From contig PNLP01000020.1 in assembly GCA_013823135.1 (NCBI GenBank), positions 48,861 through 112,860 on the forward strand: a stretch of DNA of 64,000 nt, in the 5' to 3' direction. This document shows, piece after piece, positions 47,133-56,867 of the stretch. The notes under the pieces are model-generated. The model did no database searches and was not told the DNA's origin. It worked only from the letters and a program-made list of their open reading frames with translations. Each line of letters begins with the position of its first letter. Within the stretch, counting starts at the first letter, position 1. Position numbers and translations under genes: made by a program. Source of the DNA: Planctomycetaceae bacterium (GTDB lineage Bacteria; Planctomycetota; Planctomycetia; Gemmatales; Gemmataceae).

Positions 47133-47160
47133 ACTCGGAGGCAAAAGCCTCCGAGTTTTT
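47133..47160 (+). terminator. Intrinsic terminator of the copper storage gene
   Basis: ACTCGGAGGC pairs with GCCTCCGAGT around AAAA, followed by TTTT. It lies 26 bp after the stop codon. Confidence 0.9.
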
Positions 47161-47173
47161 GCTTTTCACCTGG

Positions 47174-47737
47174 TTATCGACTTCCGACCGCCGTGGATGC
47201 CGCCGGCGTGAGTGTCACGCTCTTCGTCTCCCCGGCTCGTACGATCACCCGTTCCGTAACTCGCTCGGCTTTCCCACCACGCATCACCTCAGCCGTCAAT
47301 TCGTAGGCGTAATCGACACCGGATTGCAAAGCGGGAGTCTTGAACGTCCGAACGCCACCGGTTCCGTTCGCGACCGTGCCATTGAACAGCAACTTCGCAT
47401 CTGCAGGCAGGTTGATGGTCATCGTACACGTCCCAGACGTGGTTGGGGGTGCCATCACGGGGTAGGTCATCGGGTAGTAGCCAACGTTGCCGTAGTAGGC
47501 GTAGCCGCCCCCCGACATCCAGTTCGCATACGGCCCGTGACTGTAGTTGTAATAAGCGAACCAAGGATACTGCCAGGCATAGTAGTAAGCGTTCCTGTAC
47601 CACCCTGGTGGGTTCATGGTTGGGAAGGCCACTGTTTGAGGCCACGGGCCGCTGTGGCCTGAGTGCCAGGCCGAGGCACTCTGAGTCGGCACGGTCATGC
47701 CGATGAGCAACAACATTCCGAAAAGCAGCTTCCGCAC
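47174..47737 (-). CDS. Secreted TIGR03000 domain protein
   Basis: 187 residues from a GTG at 47737 with GGAGG eight bases upstream. A signal peptide covers about 1-23 (ASAWH). A Tyr/Trp/Gly-rich segment (GWYRNAYYYAWQYPWFAYYN, about 45-95) is followed by a TIGR03000-type domain: CTMTINLPADAKLLFNGTVA, GGVRTFKTPALQSGVDYAYELTAE and ERVIVRAGETKSVTL. This domain is essentially limited to planctomycetes; the function is unknown. Confidence 0.88.
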   Translation of the reverse strand: MRKLLFGMLLLIGMTVPTQSASAWHSGHSGPWPQTVAFPTMNPPGWYRNAYYYAWQYPWFAYYNYSHGPYANWMSGGGYAYYGNVGYYPMTYPVMAPPTTSGTCTMTINLPADAKLLFNGTVANGTGGVRTFKTPALQSGVDYAYELTAEVMRGGKAERVTERVIVRAGETKSVTLTPAASTAVGSR

Positions 47738-47892
47738 GGCAATTCCTCCAGGGACGTGATGGAACCCTCACATCCGAATCTAGCTGCCCAGAGGACGGAT
47801 GGAACTCAAATAACCCAGATTGCCCCATTTACTAATGCGGGTTGAACAGGTTAACCGGTCAGGAAGGGTTATGCGGATGTGCGGGAACAACA

Positions 47893-47948
47893 CGGCCCGT
47901 TGAGGTTTGTGGATCGCTCCGCAAACCTCAACGGGCCGCTGAATCAGG
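47893..47948 (-). terminator. Inverted repeat downstream of tex
   Basis: CGGCCCGTTGAGGTTTG (47893-47909) pairs perfectly with 47932-47948 around a 22-base loop. It lies 20 bp after the tex stop on the leftward strand. No U-tract. Confidence 0.65.
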
Positions 47949-47967
47949 ATCTACCGGCTCGGCGATC

Positions 47968-50900
47968 TCAGGTCGATGCGGGGGGATCACCAGCCGGCTT
48001 GGTGTCTTCACCCTTGGCCTCAGTCTCGGGGGGCTTCGGAGCCTCCGGTGGCTTGGGCTCTTCCTTCTTGAAGAATGCCGCCAGCTCGGCGAAGGTGTTC
48101 AGCGCCGCCTTGCCCGACTTCTTCTCGGCAGTCAAGTTGGGGAGTGGCTTCGGCTTGCCCGCGGGTTTCGGCTTCAACGGTTGCACTGGCTGTTGAGCAT
48201 CGGTCGGGGCTCCTCCCGCGGGTGGAGTTCCTCCCGCGGGTTGTTGCATCCCCGGTTGGGCACCTGCCCCCTGGCGTGGTGGGCCGCCCTGCCCGCGATT
48301 GCCGAACCGTTGGCCGCCCGGCTGACCCCCACGAGCTTGCTGGAAGCCGCCACCGGCGGGTCGAGGCTGGAACCCGGGTCGTTCGCCGCGTCCCTGGAAC
48401 CCGCCCGGCCGGTCGCCCGCCGGTTGAGGTTGTTGTTGCGGCGGCGGCGGCTGACCGCCCTGCCCCTGACCGCGGTCGCCACGGTCGTTGCGTTCCCGAT
48501 CGCCGCGATCATTACGCTCGCCACGTTCGCCACGCTGCGGTGGTCCGCCTTGCTGGCCCGCAGGGAATCGGCCGCCCCCACCGCCCCCACCCGGCCGACG
48601 CTCCTGCCCAGGGGTAATCATCGAGAGCGAAATCTTCTTCTCGCCTGGCTTCACTTCCATGACCCAGACCGTGATGACGTCGCCAACGGCGACCACATCG
48701 TACGGGCTCTTGATGTAGCGGTTCGCCATCTGGCTGATGTGAACAAGACCGCTTTCCTTGAGGCCGATGTCCACGAACGCCCCGAACGGCACGACATTGA
48801 GCACCGTCCCCTTGAGTTCCATTCCCGCGCTGATGTCTTCGAGTTTCAGCACGCCCTTCTTGAAGATCGGCGGCGGCAGGTCTTCGCGTGGGTCGCGACC
48901 CGGCCGGGCCAGTGCGTCGAAGATGTCTCGCAGGGTCGGCTCGCCCGCGTTGAGGCGAGCGGCCATCTCGGTGATGTTCACTTCATTGAACTTCGCCCGA
49001 AGCTCATCGAGCTTGGCCTTGTCGCGGAGGTCCGCCGATGTGAACCCGAGATCAGCGAGAACCTGCCGGGCAACGGCGTAACTCTCGGGGTGAATCCACG
49101 TGGCATCAAGCGGATCTGCCGCGTCCGAGATCTTGAGGAAGCCCGCGGATTGCGTGAACCGCTTCTCCCCCAGCCCCGAGATTTCCTGCAACTGCGCCCG
49201 CGACGTGAACCGACCGTTCTTCTCGCGGAAGTTAACCAACTCGCGGGCCACCAACTGGTTCAGCCCCGACACGTGACGGAGCAGTGGAACGCTCGCGGTG
49301 TTGAGATCGACACCGACGGTGTTCACGCTCGACCCAATCACCACCTCCAGGGATTCCTTGAGGTGCTTTTGCTTCACGTCGTGCTGATACAACCCCACGC
49401 CAATGTGTTGCGGGTCGATCTTCACCAGTTCGGCGAGCGGGTCTTGCAACCGGCGACCGATGCTGATGGTGCCACGTGTGGTGGCGTCGAGGTCCGGGAA
49501 CTCCTCGCGGGCCACGGCACTGGCCGAGTAGTCGCTCGCGCCGGCCTCGATGACGATGACATACGCGAGATCGGTCGGCGCTTCTGGCAACCCTTCCAGG
49601 CTGATCGGCGGTTGCTGGGGAGCTTGCGGAGCTGGAGTCGGAGCGGGTGCGGGGGCGGCGGGGTTAATCGTATGCTCGCTTGTTGCCGCGGCCCCTTCTG
49701 CGGGTGCGCCGGTGGTCACCGATTCGCCCGTGTGAACCGTGACGCCAGTCGTCTCGACCGACGGCGACGTGATGACGACTGTCGAGCTAATTGAGTCTCC
49801 ACCCGCGGGCAAGCCAGCAGGCGACGAGACGATACTCTCGGTCTGCGCGGCAGTCGTTGGCGTGACGGGCACGGCCGCCACCGAATCCGTCGACGCGGGG
49901 AGGCTCGCTTCACTCGTCGTCGCGGGTACCACAGGCGGCGGGTTCAACCGCCGGTGCTCCAGATCACCAATGAGGTCCGCGACAAGTTGTTCCGTCTCGC
50001 GGCAACCCGTACCGTTCCCGATCGCGATGACGGAGAGTTGATGCTTGCGCACCAGTTGTTCCATCTTGCGCTTCGCGTCGGACTGGCCCTTCTTCTGCCC
50101 GTGCGGGTAGACGACCGCGTCTTCGAGGAGCTTGCCGGTCTCGTCGAGTACCGCCAGTTTGCACCCGGTGCGGATGCCAGGGTCCACGGCGAGAACCTTC
50201 TTGCCGCGCAGTGGCGGTTGCAGCAGGAGGCTCTTGAGGTTCCGGGCGAACACGAGAACCGCGTGGTCTTGCGCCCGCTCTGTCAGTTCGCGGCGAACTT
50301 CACGCTCAAGGCCAGGAAGCACGAGCCGTTCAAGCGCGTCCTTGATCACATCGAGGAACAGCGCACGGTGCGGGTGGTCGCCCGCGTTCAGGTGATACTG
50401 AGCAATCTCGTTCGCCATCACCACGTCGGTCTCGACTCGCACCCGCAGCACGTTCGCCTTTTCGCCGCGGTTGATCGCCAACACCCTGTGAGGCGGGATT
50501 TCCTTCACCAATTCACGGAAGTTGAAGTACGGCTCGTACTCTTTCCCTTTCCCCTCGGGAAGCGTCTCGATCCGCACCGCGACGATGGCTCCGGTATCCC
50601 AGGTGAACGCACGCAATGGTCCGCGAACATCGGCCGCGTCGGAAACCATGTCGGCCAGGATGTTCCGAACTCCGGCCATCACGTCGTCGGTGTTCAGAAG
50701 CCACTTGTCGGGATCGACCAGGCCCGGAAGCACCTCTTCGAGGTTGGCGACGGCGGGGTCGCGGTTCCAGATCGCTTCCGCCAACGGCCCGAGCCCCTTC
50801 TCGCGTGCCTCGGTTGCGAGCGACTTTTTCTTCGGCTTGAATGGCAAGTACAAGTCTTCGAGCCGTTTCGGGGACTCCGCCGCGAGTATGGCCTGCGTGA

Positions 50901-51405
50901 GACCATCGTTCAGCCGCCCCTGGTTGGCGATGCTCTTGAGGATGGTCTGCTTGCGGCTGGCAAGGTCGCGGAGGTTCTGGACACGCTCCTGAATTCGGCC
51001 GATCGCTTCCTCGTTCAGACCGCCGGTCCGTTCTTTGCGATACCGCGTGATGAACGGGACCGTGTTCTCCTCATCGAGCAGTTGCACGACCGCTTCGACC
51101 TGCGCCTTGCGAATCTGCAAGTCTTGCGCGATCCGAGAGAGATCGTGCGGTTGCGGTGAAGGTGGAACCACGGGCACCGGCTGCGCAGGGAGCGCTGGCA
51201 GTGCCAACACCCGACGGTCGGACGACGACCCAGACGACGGCTGTGCTCCGGCCGGTGCTGCCCCGGTTGCCTCTGGAGCAGGCACACTACCCGACTCGAC
51301 TGCGGGAGTCGCAGGGGTCTCTGGTGGTGTGGTGGGCGGCGTTTCAGGCGTTGGTGAGGCAGCGGCGTCGGCGGGGAGATCAGGTGTCGAGTCGGACGAA
51401 GTCAT
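47968..51405 (-). CDS. tex: Tex-family transcription accessory / RNA-binding S1 protein with extended disordered regions
   Basis: 1145 residues from the ATG at 51405 (MTSSDSTPDLPADAA), with AAGGA upstream. Tex core: helical N-terminal part with VPFITRYRKERTGGLNE; YqgF/RNase H-like domain with VLAVDPGIRTGCKLAV and AIGNGTGCRETEQL; HhH region (TASVPLLRHVSGLNQLVARE, LQEISGLGEKRFTQSAGFL); S1 domain (MELKGTVLNVVPFGAFVDIG). Unusual parts: a Pro/Ala/Thr-rich N-terminus of ~110 residues, a ~140-residue insert in the YqgF domain before YVIVIEAGASDYSAS, and an RGG/Gln/Pro-rich tail of ~200 residues. E. coli YhgF is about 770 residues. Confidence 0.93.
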   Translation of the reverse strand: MTSSDSTPDLPADAAASPTPETPPTTPPETPATPAVESGSVPAPEATGAAPAGAQPSSGSSSDRRVLALPALPAQPVPVVPPSPQPHDLSRIAQDLQIRKAQVEAVVQLLDEENTVPFITRYRKERTGGLNEEAIGRIQERVQNLRDLASRKQTILKSIANQGRLNDGLTQAILAAESPKRLEDLYLPFKPKKKSLATEAREKGLGPLAEAIWNRDPAVANLEEVLPGLVDPDKWLLNTDDVMAGVRNILADMVSDAADVRGPLRAFTWDTGAIVAVRIETLPEGKGKEYEPYFNFRELVKEIPPHRVLAINRGEKANVLRVRVETDVVMANEIAQYHLNAGDHPHRALFLDVIKDALERLVLPGLEREVRRELTERAQDHAVLVFARNLKSLLLQPPLRGKKVLAVDPGIRTGCKLAVLDETGKLLEDAVVYPHGQKKGQSDAKRKMEQLVRKHQLSVIAIGNGTGCRETEQLVADLIGDLEHRRLNPPPVVPATTSEASLPASTDSVAAVPVTPTTAAQTESIVSSPAGLPAGGDSISSTVVITSPSVETTGVTVHTGESVTTGAPAEGAAATSEHTINPAAPAPAPTPAPQAPQQPPISLEGLPEAPTDLAYVIVIEAGASDYSASAVAREEFPDLDATTRGTISIGRRLQDPLAELVKIDPQHIGVGLYQHDVKQKHLKESLEVVIGSSVNTVGVDLNTASVPLLRHVSGLNQLVARELVNFREKNGRFTSRAQLQEISGLGEKRFTQSAGFLKISDAADPLDATWIHPESYAVARQVLADLGFTSADLRDKAKLDELRAKFNEVNITEMAARLNAGEPTLRDIFDALARPGRDPREDLPPPIFKKGVLKLEDISAGMELKGTVLNVVPFGAFVDIGLKESGLVHISQMANRYIKSPYDVVAVGDVITVWVMEVKPGEKKISLSMITPGQERRPGGGGGGGRFPAGQQGGPPQRGERGERNDRGDRERNDRGDRGQGQGGQPPPPQQQPQPAGDRPGGFQGRGERPGFQPRPAGGGFQQARGGQPGGQRFGNRGQGGPPRQGAGAQPGMQQPAGGTPPAGGAPTDAQQPVQPLKPKPAGKPKPLPNLTAEKKSGKAALNTFAELAAFFKKEEPKPPEAPKPPETEAKGEDTKPAGDPPAST

Positions 51406-51592
51406 GGTCAGCGTCCTTGTTTGGCTGCGGGGGTCGGCTCCGGGACCAACCAGAGTCGAGACAGTCAGGGGGCCGGGTGGGGTTCGCGCCACAGGTCCGC
51501 GTGCGCCCGGCAAGCAAAGGAATGGTTATGATTAGGGCAGATTCAAGATGTGTCAACCGCCGTCTCGCCCAGACCGCGAACTCGAGGTCTTC

Positions 51593-52408
51593 ATGTTGCG
51601 TCCGCTCGCGCTCGATCTTGCGGCATTCCTGTTACCGGGGATCGTCTGCGTTCTGCTGTTCTTGTTGGGTCGCCGTTTCCCCGGTTGGTCGAAATTCGCA
51701 CGGGGTGTGGCTCTGGGGGCCGCGCTCGTCGTGCTCACACTCGGCTTGTCGTCGCTCGCCCGGCTACTCCCCGCGAACGTCGAGCGAATCGGGTTTCAAC
51801 TGGGCGGCATGACGACCTTGCTTTGCTGGGTCGCGACATTCCTTCTCGGGGTTGTTTGGAGCGTCCCAGGGAGGAGCATGAGTTCCTCGTTCATCGGTTC
51901 GCTGGCAATGATCGCGGTTGTTCTGGTCGGGATCGAGTCGAGCGGCCGTCTGTGGTGGCGTTTCGCCGCACCCGCCAGTTGGAAGCGGACGACAAACGAG
52001 ATGGGATTGCTGCAACAATCCAGCAGCGTGACCTGCTCGCCGACCGCCGGGGTCATGCTCCTGCGCCTCGCGGATATTTCTGCGAGCGAGGGCGAAATGG
52101 CTTACCTTTCGGGCACGTCGGTGCTCGGTACGGACGCACAGGGGATGAGCCTGGCCCTGGAAGCAATGGCCGCGGCACACGGCTGGCGGGTCGAATCGGG
52201 CCCGACAACCTACGACGAGTGTGTGCGGCACGGGGGACCGTTTCTGGCGCACGTGAAGGGCCAGTACCTTGGCCACGCGGTAACCGTGGTTGGTGCGACG
52301 CCGGAAGGGGTGTTGCTTCTCGACCCCGCGGACGGGAAACCGCACACGATGAGCCGAAAGGATTTCGAAGGCGAGTGGGACAGAATGGCCATTCGACTGG
52401 TTCGATGA
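51593..52408 (+). CDS. Membrane protein with C39-like peptidase domain
   Basis: 271 residues from the ATG at 51593 (GAGGT five bases upstream). Three or four N-terminal membrane helices (FLLPGIVCVLLFLLG, VALGAALVVLTLGL, LLCWVATFLLGVVW, FIGSLAMIAVVLVGI) precede a papain-like C39 domain: GLLQQSSSVTCSPTAGVMLLR with oxyanion Gln and nucleophile Cys, YLGHAVTVVGATPEG with catalytic His, and LLLDPADG with Asp. C39 domains cleave after double glycines in bacteriocin exporters; no ABC transporter is seen here. Divergent from tex. Confidence 0.78.
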   Translation: MLRPLALDLAAFLLPGIVCVLLFLLGRRFPGWSKFARGVALGAALVVLTLGLSSLARLLPANVERIGFQLGGMTTLLCWVATFLLGVVWSVPGRSMSSSFIGSLAMIAVVLVGIESSGRLWWRFAAPASWKRTTNEMGLLQQSSSVTCSPTAGVMLLRLADISASEGEMAYLSGTSVLGTDAQGMSLALEAMAAAHGWRVESGPTTYDECVRHGGPFLAHVKGQYLGHAVTVVGATPEGVLLLDPADGKPHTMSRKDFEGEWDRMAIRLVR

Positions 52409-52507
52409 TCTGGCCAGGCCTTTGGGAAAATCTTTCCTCATGACGACCAACTCCGGGTATGTTCAGCTCGTCGATCTATTGTAACGAGTCCCTCATCGGA
52501 GCTGGTC

Positions 52508-53164
52508 ATGAAGCGAATGTTGGCAATGTTTGTTATTGTGACGGCAAGCGTGGGAGTTGCTCGTGCGGACATCGGTCCGCCCGCGGGTTTCAAACGCTTG
52601 GCGATCGAGCACAAGATCACAACCGAGAAAGCCTACCCCGAGTATCAGTTCTACTCGGTCTGTGGTGACAAGGTTCTGCATGTGAAACTCGACCCGAAGT
52701 CGCCTGCGACGATTGCCCCCGTTGGTGGAGGTGTTCGATATCGGACAGCCACACTCGTCGCTGTTCCGATCGGCGCGGGGAAGAAGTTTGCAAACGACTT
52801 GGATTTCCACGCTGCGATTGGAAGTGGGAAGGTGGAGGGGCTGGTTCATTCCAAGATCAGTTTTAGCGCATTCACGGAAGTCAAAGCGAACGACGACCGG
52901 AAAGTGATCTCTTTGGAGTACAAGCTCGAGAAGATTGACCCGAAGGATGGAATTGTGCTCATCAGTGGTAAAGAGTTCCCGAAACTGCCTGTGCGTCCGG
53001 GCGTGGGAAAAGACGGGGAAGAGGAGTCGGAAGACTCCGATGAAGGCACGGCAAGTGGATATGCTCACAGGAGCGGAGCGTGGGTTGCCGGGCTGGCGGG
53101 AACCTTTGCTGTTGTCCTGGGCGGGTTGTGGATCACCCGCCGTGGTCGCCGCGATCTGGCCTGA
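52508..53164 (+). CDS. Secreted protein with C-terminal membrane anchor
   Basis: 218 residues. The ATG at 52508 has GGAG upstream and a signal peptide (MKRMLAMFVIVTASVGVARA). The mature domain is beta-rich and of unknown family (FKRLAIEHKITTEKAYPEY, IGAGKKFANDLDFHA). The C-terminus has one hydrophobic helix (AGLAGTFAVVLGGLWI) followed by TRRGRRDLA, an anchor with a basic tail as in sorting signals, though no clear PEP or LPXTG motif is seen. Confidence 0.68.
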   Translation: MKRMLAMFVIVTASVGVARADIGPPAGFKRLAIEHKITTEKAYPEYQFYSVCGDKVLHVKLDPKSPATIAPVGGGVRYRTATLVAVPIGAGKKFANDLDFHAAIGSGKVEGLVHSKISFSAFTEVKANDDRKVISLEYKLEKIDPKDGIVLISGKEFPKLPVRPGVGKDGEEESEDSDEGTASGYAHRSGAWVAGLAGTFAVVLGGLWITRRGRRDLA

Positions 53165-53176
53165 GAAACTGAACGG

Positions 53177-54685
53177 TCACAGCTTCGCGAGTTCCTCGTC
53201 CAGCAAACGCTGGACGAGGTCGTTTGCGACACCCTTGTTGGCCTTCATCACCTCGCCCTTGATCTTGTTCGCGGCCGCGGTCTTCCCGCTCTTGAAGTCG
53301 GCGACGCTCTTTGGGTTCGCTGCGATCGCTGTGAGCACCGCAGCCCGCAATGCTGTCTCGTCCATTTCCTTGATGCCGGCCTTTGCCTTCGCCTCATCAA
53401 CACTGATGCCCGTTTCGAGCACGATCTTGAACACGTCGCGGCGGTCTTGTGAGTTGGTTGGCGCTTTCTGGAGGAACTCGGCGAACGCCGTGGCGCTGAT
53501 CGGGAACGCCTCGATCTCTTCCTTCCGCTCGGTGAGTGCGGGGTAGATCAGATCGCTCATGCGGTTCGATGCTGCCTTGCCATCGTTGAGAGCTTTTGCG
53601 ACCGCCTCGAAGTACGCCACCGTCTTGCGGCCCTTCGCGGTCAGCACCTGAGCGTCGTAAGCGGTGAGCCCGTACTGCGACTGCAAGCGGGTTCGGGCCA
53701 CCGAGGGCAACTCGCCGGTCTCGGCCTTCACCTGTTCGATGAGTTCGGCAGTGACCACGACCGGCACGAGGTCCGGTTCCGGGAAGTAGCGGTAGTCGGC
53801 CGCTTCTTCCTTGTGCCGCTGCACAACGGTGATCCCCTTCGCGTCGTCCCACCCGGCGGTCGTCTTGAGCATCTTGCCGAAGCGGAACGTCCCCTTTGTG
53901 TCGGCCTTGTACTCGTCGTAGTGCCGCTTGGCTTCATACGCGATGGCGCGACCCACGCCGCGGAAACTGTTCAGGTTCTTCACCTCGACGAGTGGCGTGG
54001 CGACGTACCCCTTCGGCTCGTCGGCGCTCGGAATGTGAATGTTCACGTTCGCGTCGCAACGCAGTGAGCCTTCCTGCATCTCGCAGTCGGAGACTCCGAT
54101 CTCGCGCAGCAGCAATCGAATTTCATCGAGGTAGGCGATGGCTTCTTCGGGAGTGTTCATGTCGGGGTGCGACACGATTTCCAGCAACGGCGTGCCGGTG
54201 CGGTTCAGGTCCACGAGCGTGTCCTGACCCTTGCCCGATTCGTCGTGGAGGTTCTTCCCCGCGTCCTCTTCGAGGTGCGCACGAATGATGCCGATTCGCT
54301 TCGCGGTGTAGTCCTTCTTGGGATCTTTGGCGACGTTGATGTCGAGGAACCCATCGTGACTGAACGGCAAGTCGTACTGCGAAATCTGGAAGTTCTTCGG
54401 CAGGTCGGGGTAGTAGTAGTTCTTGCGGTCCCACTTCGTGAAGCCGGGCGTTTGGCCGGGGTGCGAGGCGATCTGGCAATTCAACGCGAGTGCGGCTCGG
54501 AGCGCGAGTCGGAAGGCGTGCTCGTTCATCACCGGCAGCGCACCGGGCAAGCCGAGGCAAACGGGGCACGTGGCTGAATTCGGCGGAAGCCCGAACTTGT
54601 TGAGGCACCCGCAGAACAGTTTCGTCTTGGTGAGCAACTGAACGTGAACTTCCAGCCCGACGACGATCTTGTACGGCTCAGCCAT
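53177..54685 (-). CDS. gatB: Asp-tRNA(Asn)/Glu-tRNA(Gln) amidotransferase subunit B
   Basis: 502 residues. The N-terminal GatB motif is KIVVGLEVHVQLLTKTKLFCGC, followed by PNSATCPVCLGLPGALPVMNE, KWDRKNYYYPDLPKNFQISQYDLP, HLEEDAGKNLH, VDLNRTGTPLLEIVSHPD, EGSLRCDANVNI and KNLNSF. The C-terminal YqeY-like tail domain ends GVANDLVQRLLDEEL. It forms the GatCAB complex that makes Gln-tRNA or Asn-tRNA by transamidation; gatA and gatC are not in this window. The Cys residues of the zinc site (FCGC...CPVC) are intact. Confidence 0.96.
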   Translation of the reverse strand: MAEPYKIVVGLEVHVQLLTKTKLFCGCLNKFGLPPNSATCPVCLGLPGALPVMNEHAFRLALRAALALNCQIASHPGQTPGFTKWDRKNYYYPDLPKNFQISQYDLPFSHDGFLDINVAKDPKKDYTAKRIGIIRAHLEEDAGKNLHDESGKGQDTLVDLNRTGTPLLEIVSHPDMNTPEEAIAYLDEIRLLLREIGVSDCEMQEGSLRCDANVNIHIPSADEPKGYVATPLVEVKNLNSFRGVGRAIAYEAKRHYDEYKADTKGTFRFGKMLKTTAGWDDAKGITVVQRHKEEAADYRYFPEPDLVPVVVTAELIEQVKAETGELPSVARTRLQSQYGLTAYDAQVLTAKGRKTVAYFEAVAKALNDGKAASNRMSDLIYPALTERKEEIEAFPISATAFAEFLQKAPTNSQDRRDVFKIVLETGISVDEAKAKAGIKEMDETALRAAVLTAIAANPKSVADFKSGKTAAANKIKGEVMKANKGVANDLVQRLLDEELAKL

Positions 54686-55199
54686 CGCGTTACCCCACTC
54701 CCAGCTTCACAAGAGGATCAGCAGCAATTGTAGTGGCTTTCCGCCGAGCCGGGAGCATTCACGACCCTGAGCTTCATTTACGTTACTCTGGTCGCGGACG
54801 CACCCAGTTTGTCCAAAGCGATTCGCTTGTCCGGTCGGTAAACACTTCAAAGCAGGTGTTATCGTCCAGGCTTTGCCAGGACGATTCCGGATATGGTTCT
54901 ATTTCTTGTGATAGAAGAATTCGTCGCAAGTGCAGGATTAAGCAGTTCTTGATAACGATCTAATAATCTTTCTTCCGGACAGGTCTACGCTTCCAGAACG
55001 GTTCCAGGCATGGGTGGGCAAATCGTCTGGAACCGAGTGTGCAGGCGGTTGAACCTCTCGCTGCGTGCATCCACAACACCACGGATCACTCCGAAGCACC
55101 ACCGCAAGGCGCAGCCGATACCCGATCAGATTCAAGGTTTTGGTGGAGAACGGTCGATGGAGGATTCGACACGGACCGTCACCGCCACCGGGATTGGGC
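54686..55199. other. Intergenic region between gatB and the glycosyltransferase gene
   Basis: 514 bp with divergent genes on either side. An AT-rich stretch near 54900-54970 could carry a promoter. Upstream frame extensions of the glycosyltransferase run into this region but lack coding character. No RNA gene recognised. Confidence 0.45.
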
Positions 55200-56759
55200 A
55201 TGCTCGCGACCAACCAACCCGTTCACCAACTCGGTCGATTGCTCACGCAGGGGGCGAGCACGCCTCCGGCGTTGCATCAGTGGTGTACGCGGTTCTTTTG
55301 GGCGTGGCTGGTTGTCCGCACCGTGGCGTGGTTCTGCCTGGCCACCGCGACTCTCGCGAACCCGCCGCTCGATCTCATCGAGTGGCTATCGTGGGGGCAT
55401 TCCATTCAGTGGGGTTACCCCAAACACCCTCCCTTGCCCGCGTGGCTCGCTGCGGGGTTTGCACGGCTCTCCCCTGGTGATGTGTGGGGCGTGTACCTGC
55501 TGGCGTACCTCACGGCTGCGGCGTGCATCTGGTCGGCGTGGCGGCTTGCTCTGGAATACTTGCCCCCACCCCAGGCACTCCTCGCGGCGCTCTGTCTGGA
55601 AGGCTCGCTCTACCTCACGAACGATCCGTCCGAGTGGAGCAACAACGTCGCGCTCGACCTCGGCTGGGCATGCATCGTGCTGTTCGGGTACCACGCGGTT
55701 CGCAGCGGTTCCACGCGGTGGTGGGCTGCTGTCGGCCTCGCCACCGGGCTCACTCTGCTCTGCAAGTACACCGTCGGTATCTTGCTGTTGCCGTTGGCCG
55801 CGTACCTTGTGTTCGACCCCGTTGCCCGGCGCAACCTGCGTCGCCCGGGGCCGTATGTCGCTGCCGTGCTGGCCGCCGTCGTGTTCGCCCCGCACCTCGC
55901 CTGGCTGGTGCAGAACGACTTCATCACGCTGACGTATGCTTCCGACCGTGCTGTCGATACGCGGTGGTATCGTCGTGTGTGGAACCCGATGCAGTTCGTG
56001 GTGAGCCAGTCGTATCACGTGCTCCCGATGCTCGTGATCCTGTTTATCGGAATGGGGAAGCGAGTCAGCCGCGAGACCCCAGACGACGTTTCACGAGTCC
56101 GCTATCTCCACGCTGCCGTGTTTGGTCCAGTGGCCATTCTTTTCGCGCTGTCGATCACAACGGGTTGCCTGTTGCGGGAAATCTGGGGCTCGCCACTGTG
56201 GACGTTCCTGGGTGTGTGGGTGCTTGTCAACTTCTCAGGTCAGTCGAGCACACTGACACCTCAACGGATCATTCGCCGCGTGCTCGTGGTGGCTCTGGTG
56301 ATGATGGTCGTGGCTGTGCTGAAGGTGGAACTGCGGCCGTACATCGACAAGGTTCCGAGCCGTCAGCAGTACCCTGGAAAGTTGCTCACCGCTGAAGTGA
56401 ATCGCCGCTGGAGCGAACAGTTCGACCGCCCTTTCCCCATCGTGGCAGGCGAGGCGTGGGCGGCCGGGAACATTTGCTGCTTCTCGGCTCACCGGCCGGT
56501 TCTTTACAGCAGTGGCGCGATGGGATATCTCGTCTTCGAGGCGAAGGCAACGCCGTGGACGAATGACGACGACCTGAACACTCGCGGTGGCGTTGTGGTG
56601 TGGGACGCGGACCAACTCGGCGACGACCTGCCCGCGGTGTTGCGTCAACGCCTTCCGCGTGCGGTTGGGCAACCGCCGGTGGTCTTCCCGTACCACACCG
56701 TGGCGAAGATGCCACCCGCACGAACGGGGGTTGCGTTCGTTCCGCCGAAACAACCGTGA
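55200..56759 (+). CDS. ArnT/GT39-type membrane glycosyltransferase
   Basis: 519 residues from the ATG at 55200 (MLATNQPVHQLGRLL); in-frame upstream starts are less likely. About ten membrane helices. The first periplasmic loop carries SWGHSIQWGYPKHPPLPAW, the GT39/PMT-type acidic Y-x-K-H-P-P-L loop, and NDPSEWSNNVALDLGWA follows in the next. These enzymes transfer sugars from polyprenyl-phosphate donors to lipid A, proteins or glycans. The C-terminal ~130 residues are periplasmic (IVAGEAWAAGNICCFSAHRPVLY). Donor and acceptor are unknown. Confidence 0.82.
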   Translation: MLATNQPVHQLGRLLTQGASTPPALHQWCTRFFWAWLVVRTVAWFCLATATLANPPLDLIEWLSWGHSIQWGYPKHPPLPAWLAAGFARLSPGDVWGVYLLAYLTAAACIWSAWRLALEYLPPPQALLAALCLEGSLYLTNDPSEWSNNVALDLGWACIVLFGYHAVRSGSTRWWAAVGLATGLTLLCKYTVGILLLPLAAYLVFDPVARRNLRRPGPYVAAVLAAVVFAPHLAWLVQNDFITLTYASDRAVDTRWYRRVWNPMQFVVSQSYHVLPMLVILFIGMGKRVSRETPDDVSRVRYLHAAVFGPVAILFALSITTGCLLREIWGSPLWTFLGVWVLVNFSGQSSTLTPQRIIRRVLVVALVMMVVAVLKVELRPYIDKVPSRQQYPGKLLTAEVNRRWSEQFDRPFPIVAGEAWAAGNICCFSAHRPVLYSSGAMGYLVFEAKATPWTNDDDLNTRGGVVVWDADQLGDDLPAVLRQRLPRAVGQPPVVFPYHTVAKMPPARTGVAFVPPKQP

Positions 56760-56867
56760 ACATTGGCTCGACCTGCGGGCAATTCTCGGGTATAGTGCTT
56801 CCACGAGCCTCGCGCCGGCACTGGATAGGCTCGTGAAGCAGAACAAAATCACCGGCGCACGTCTACC

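Noticed and set aside
47842..49794. 650-codon rightward ORF
   Set aside because: Antisense to the low-complexity RGG tail of tex, which gives long open frames on the other strand.
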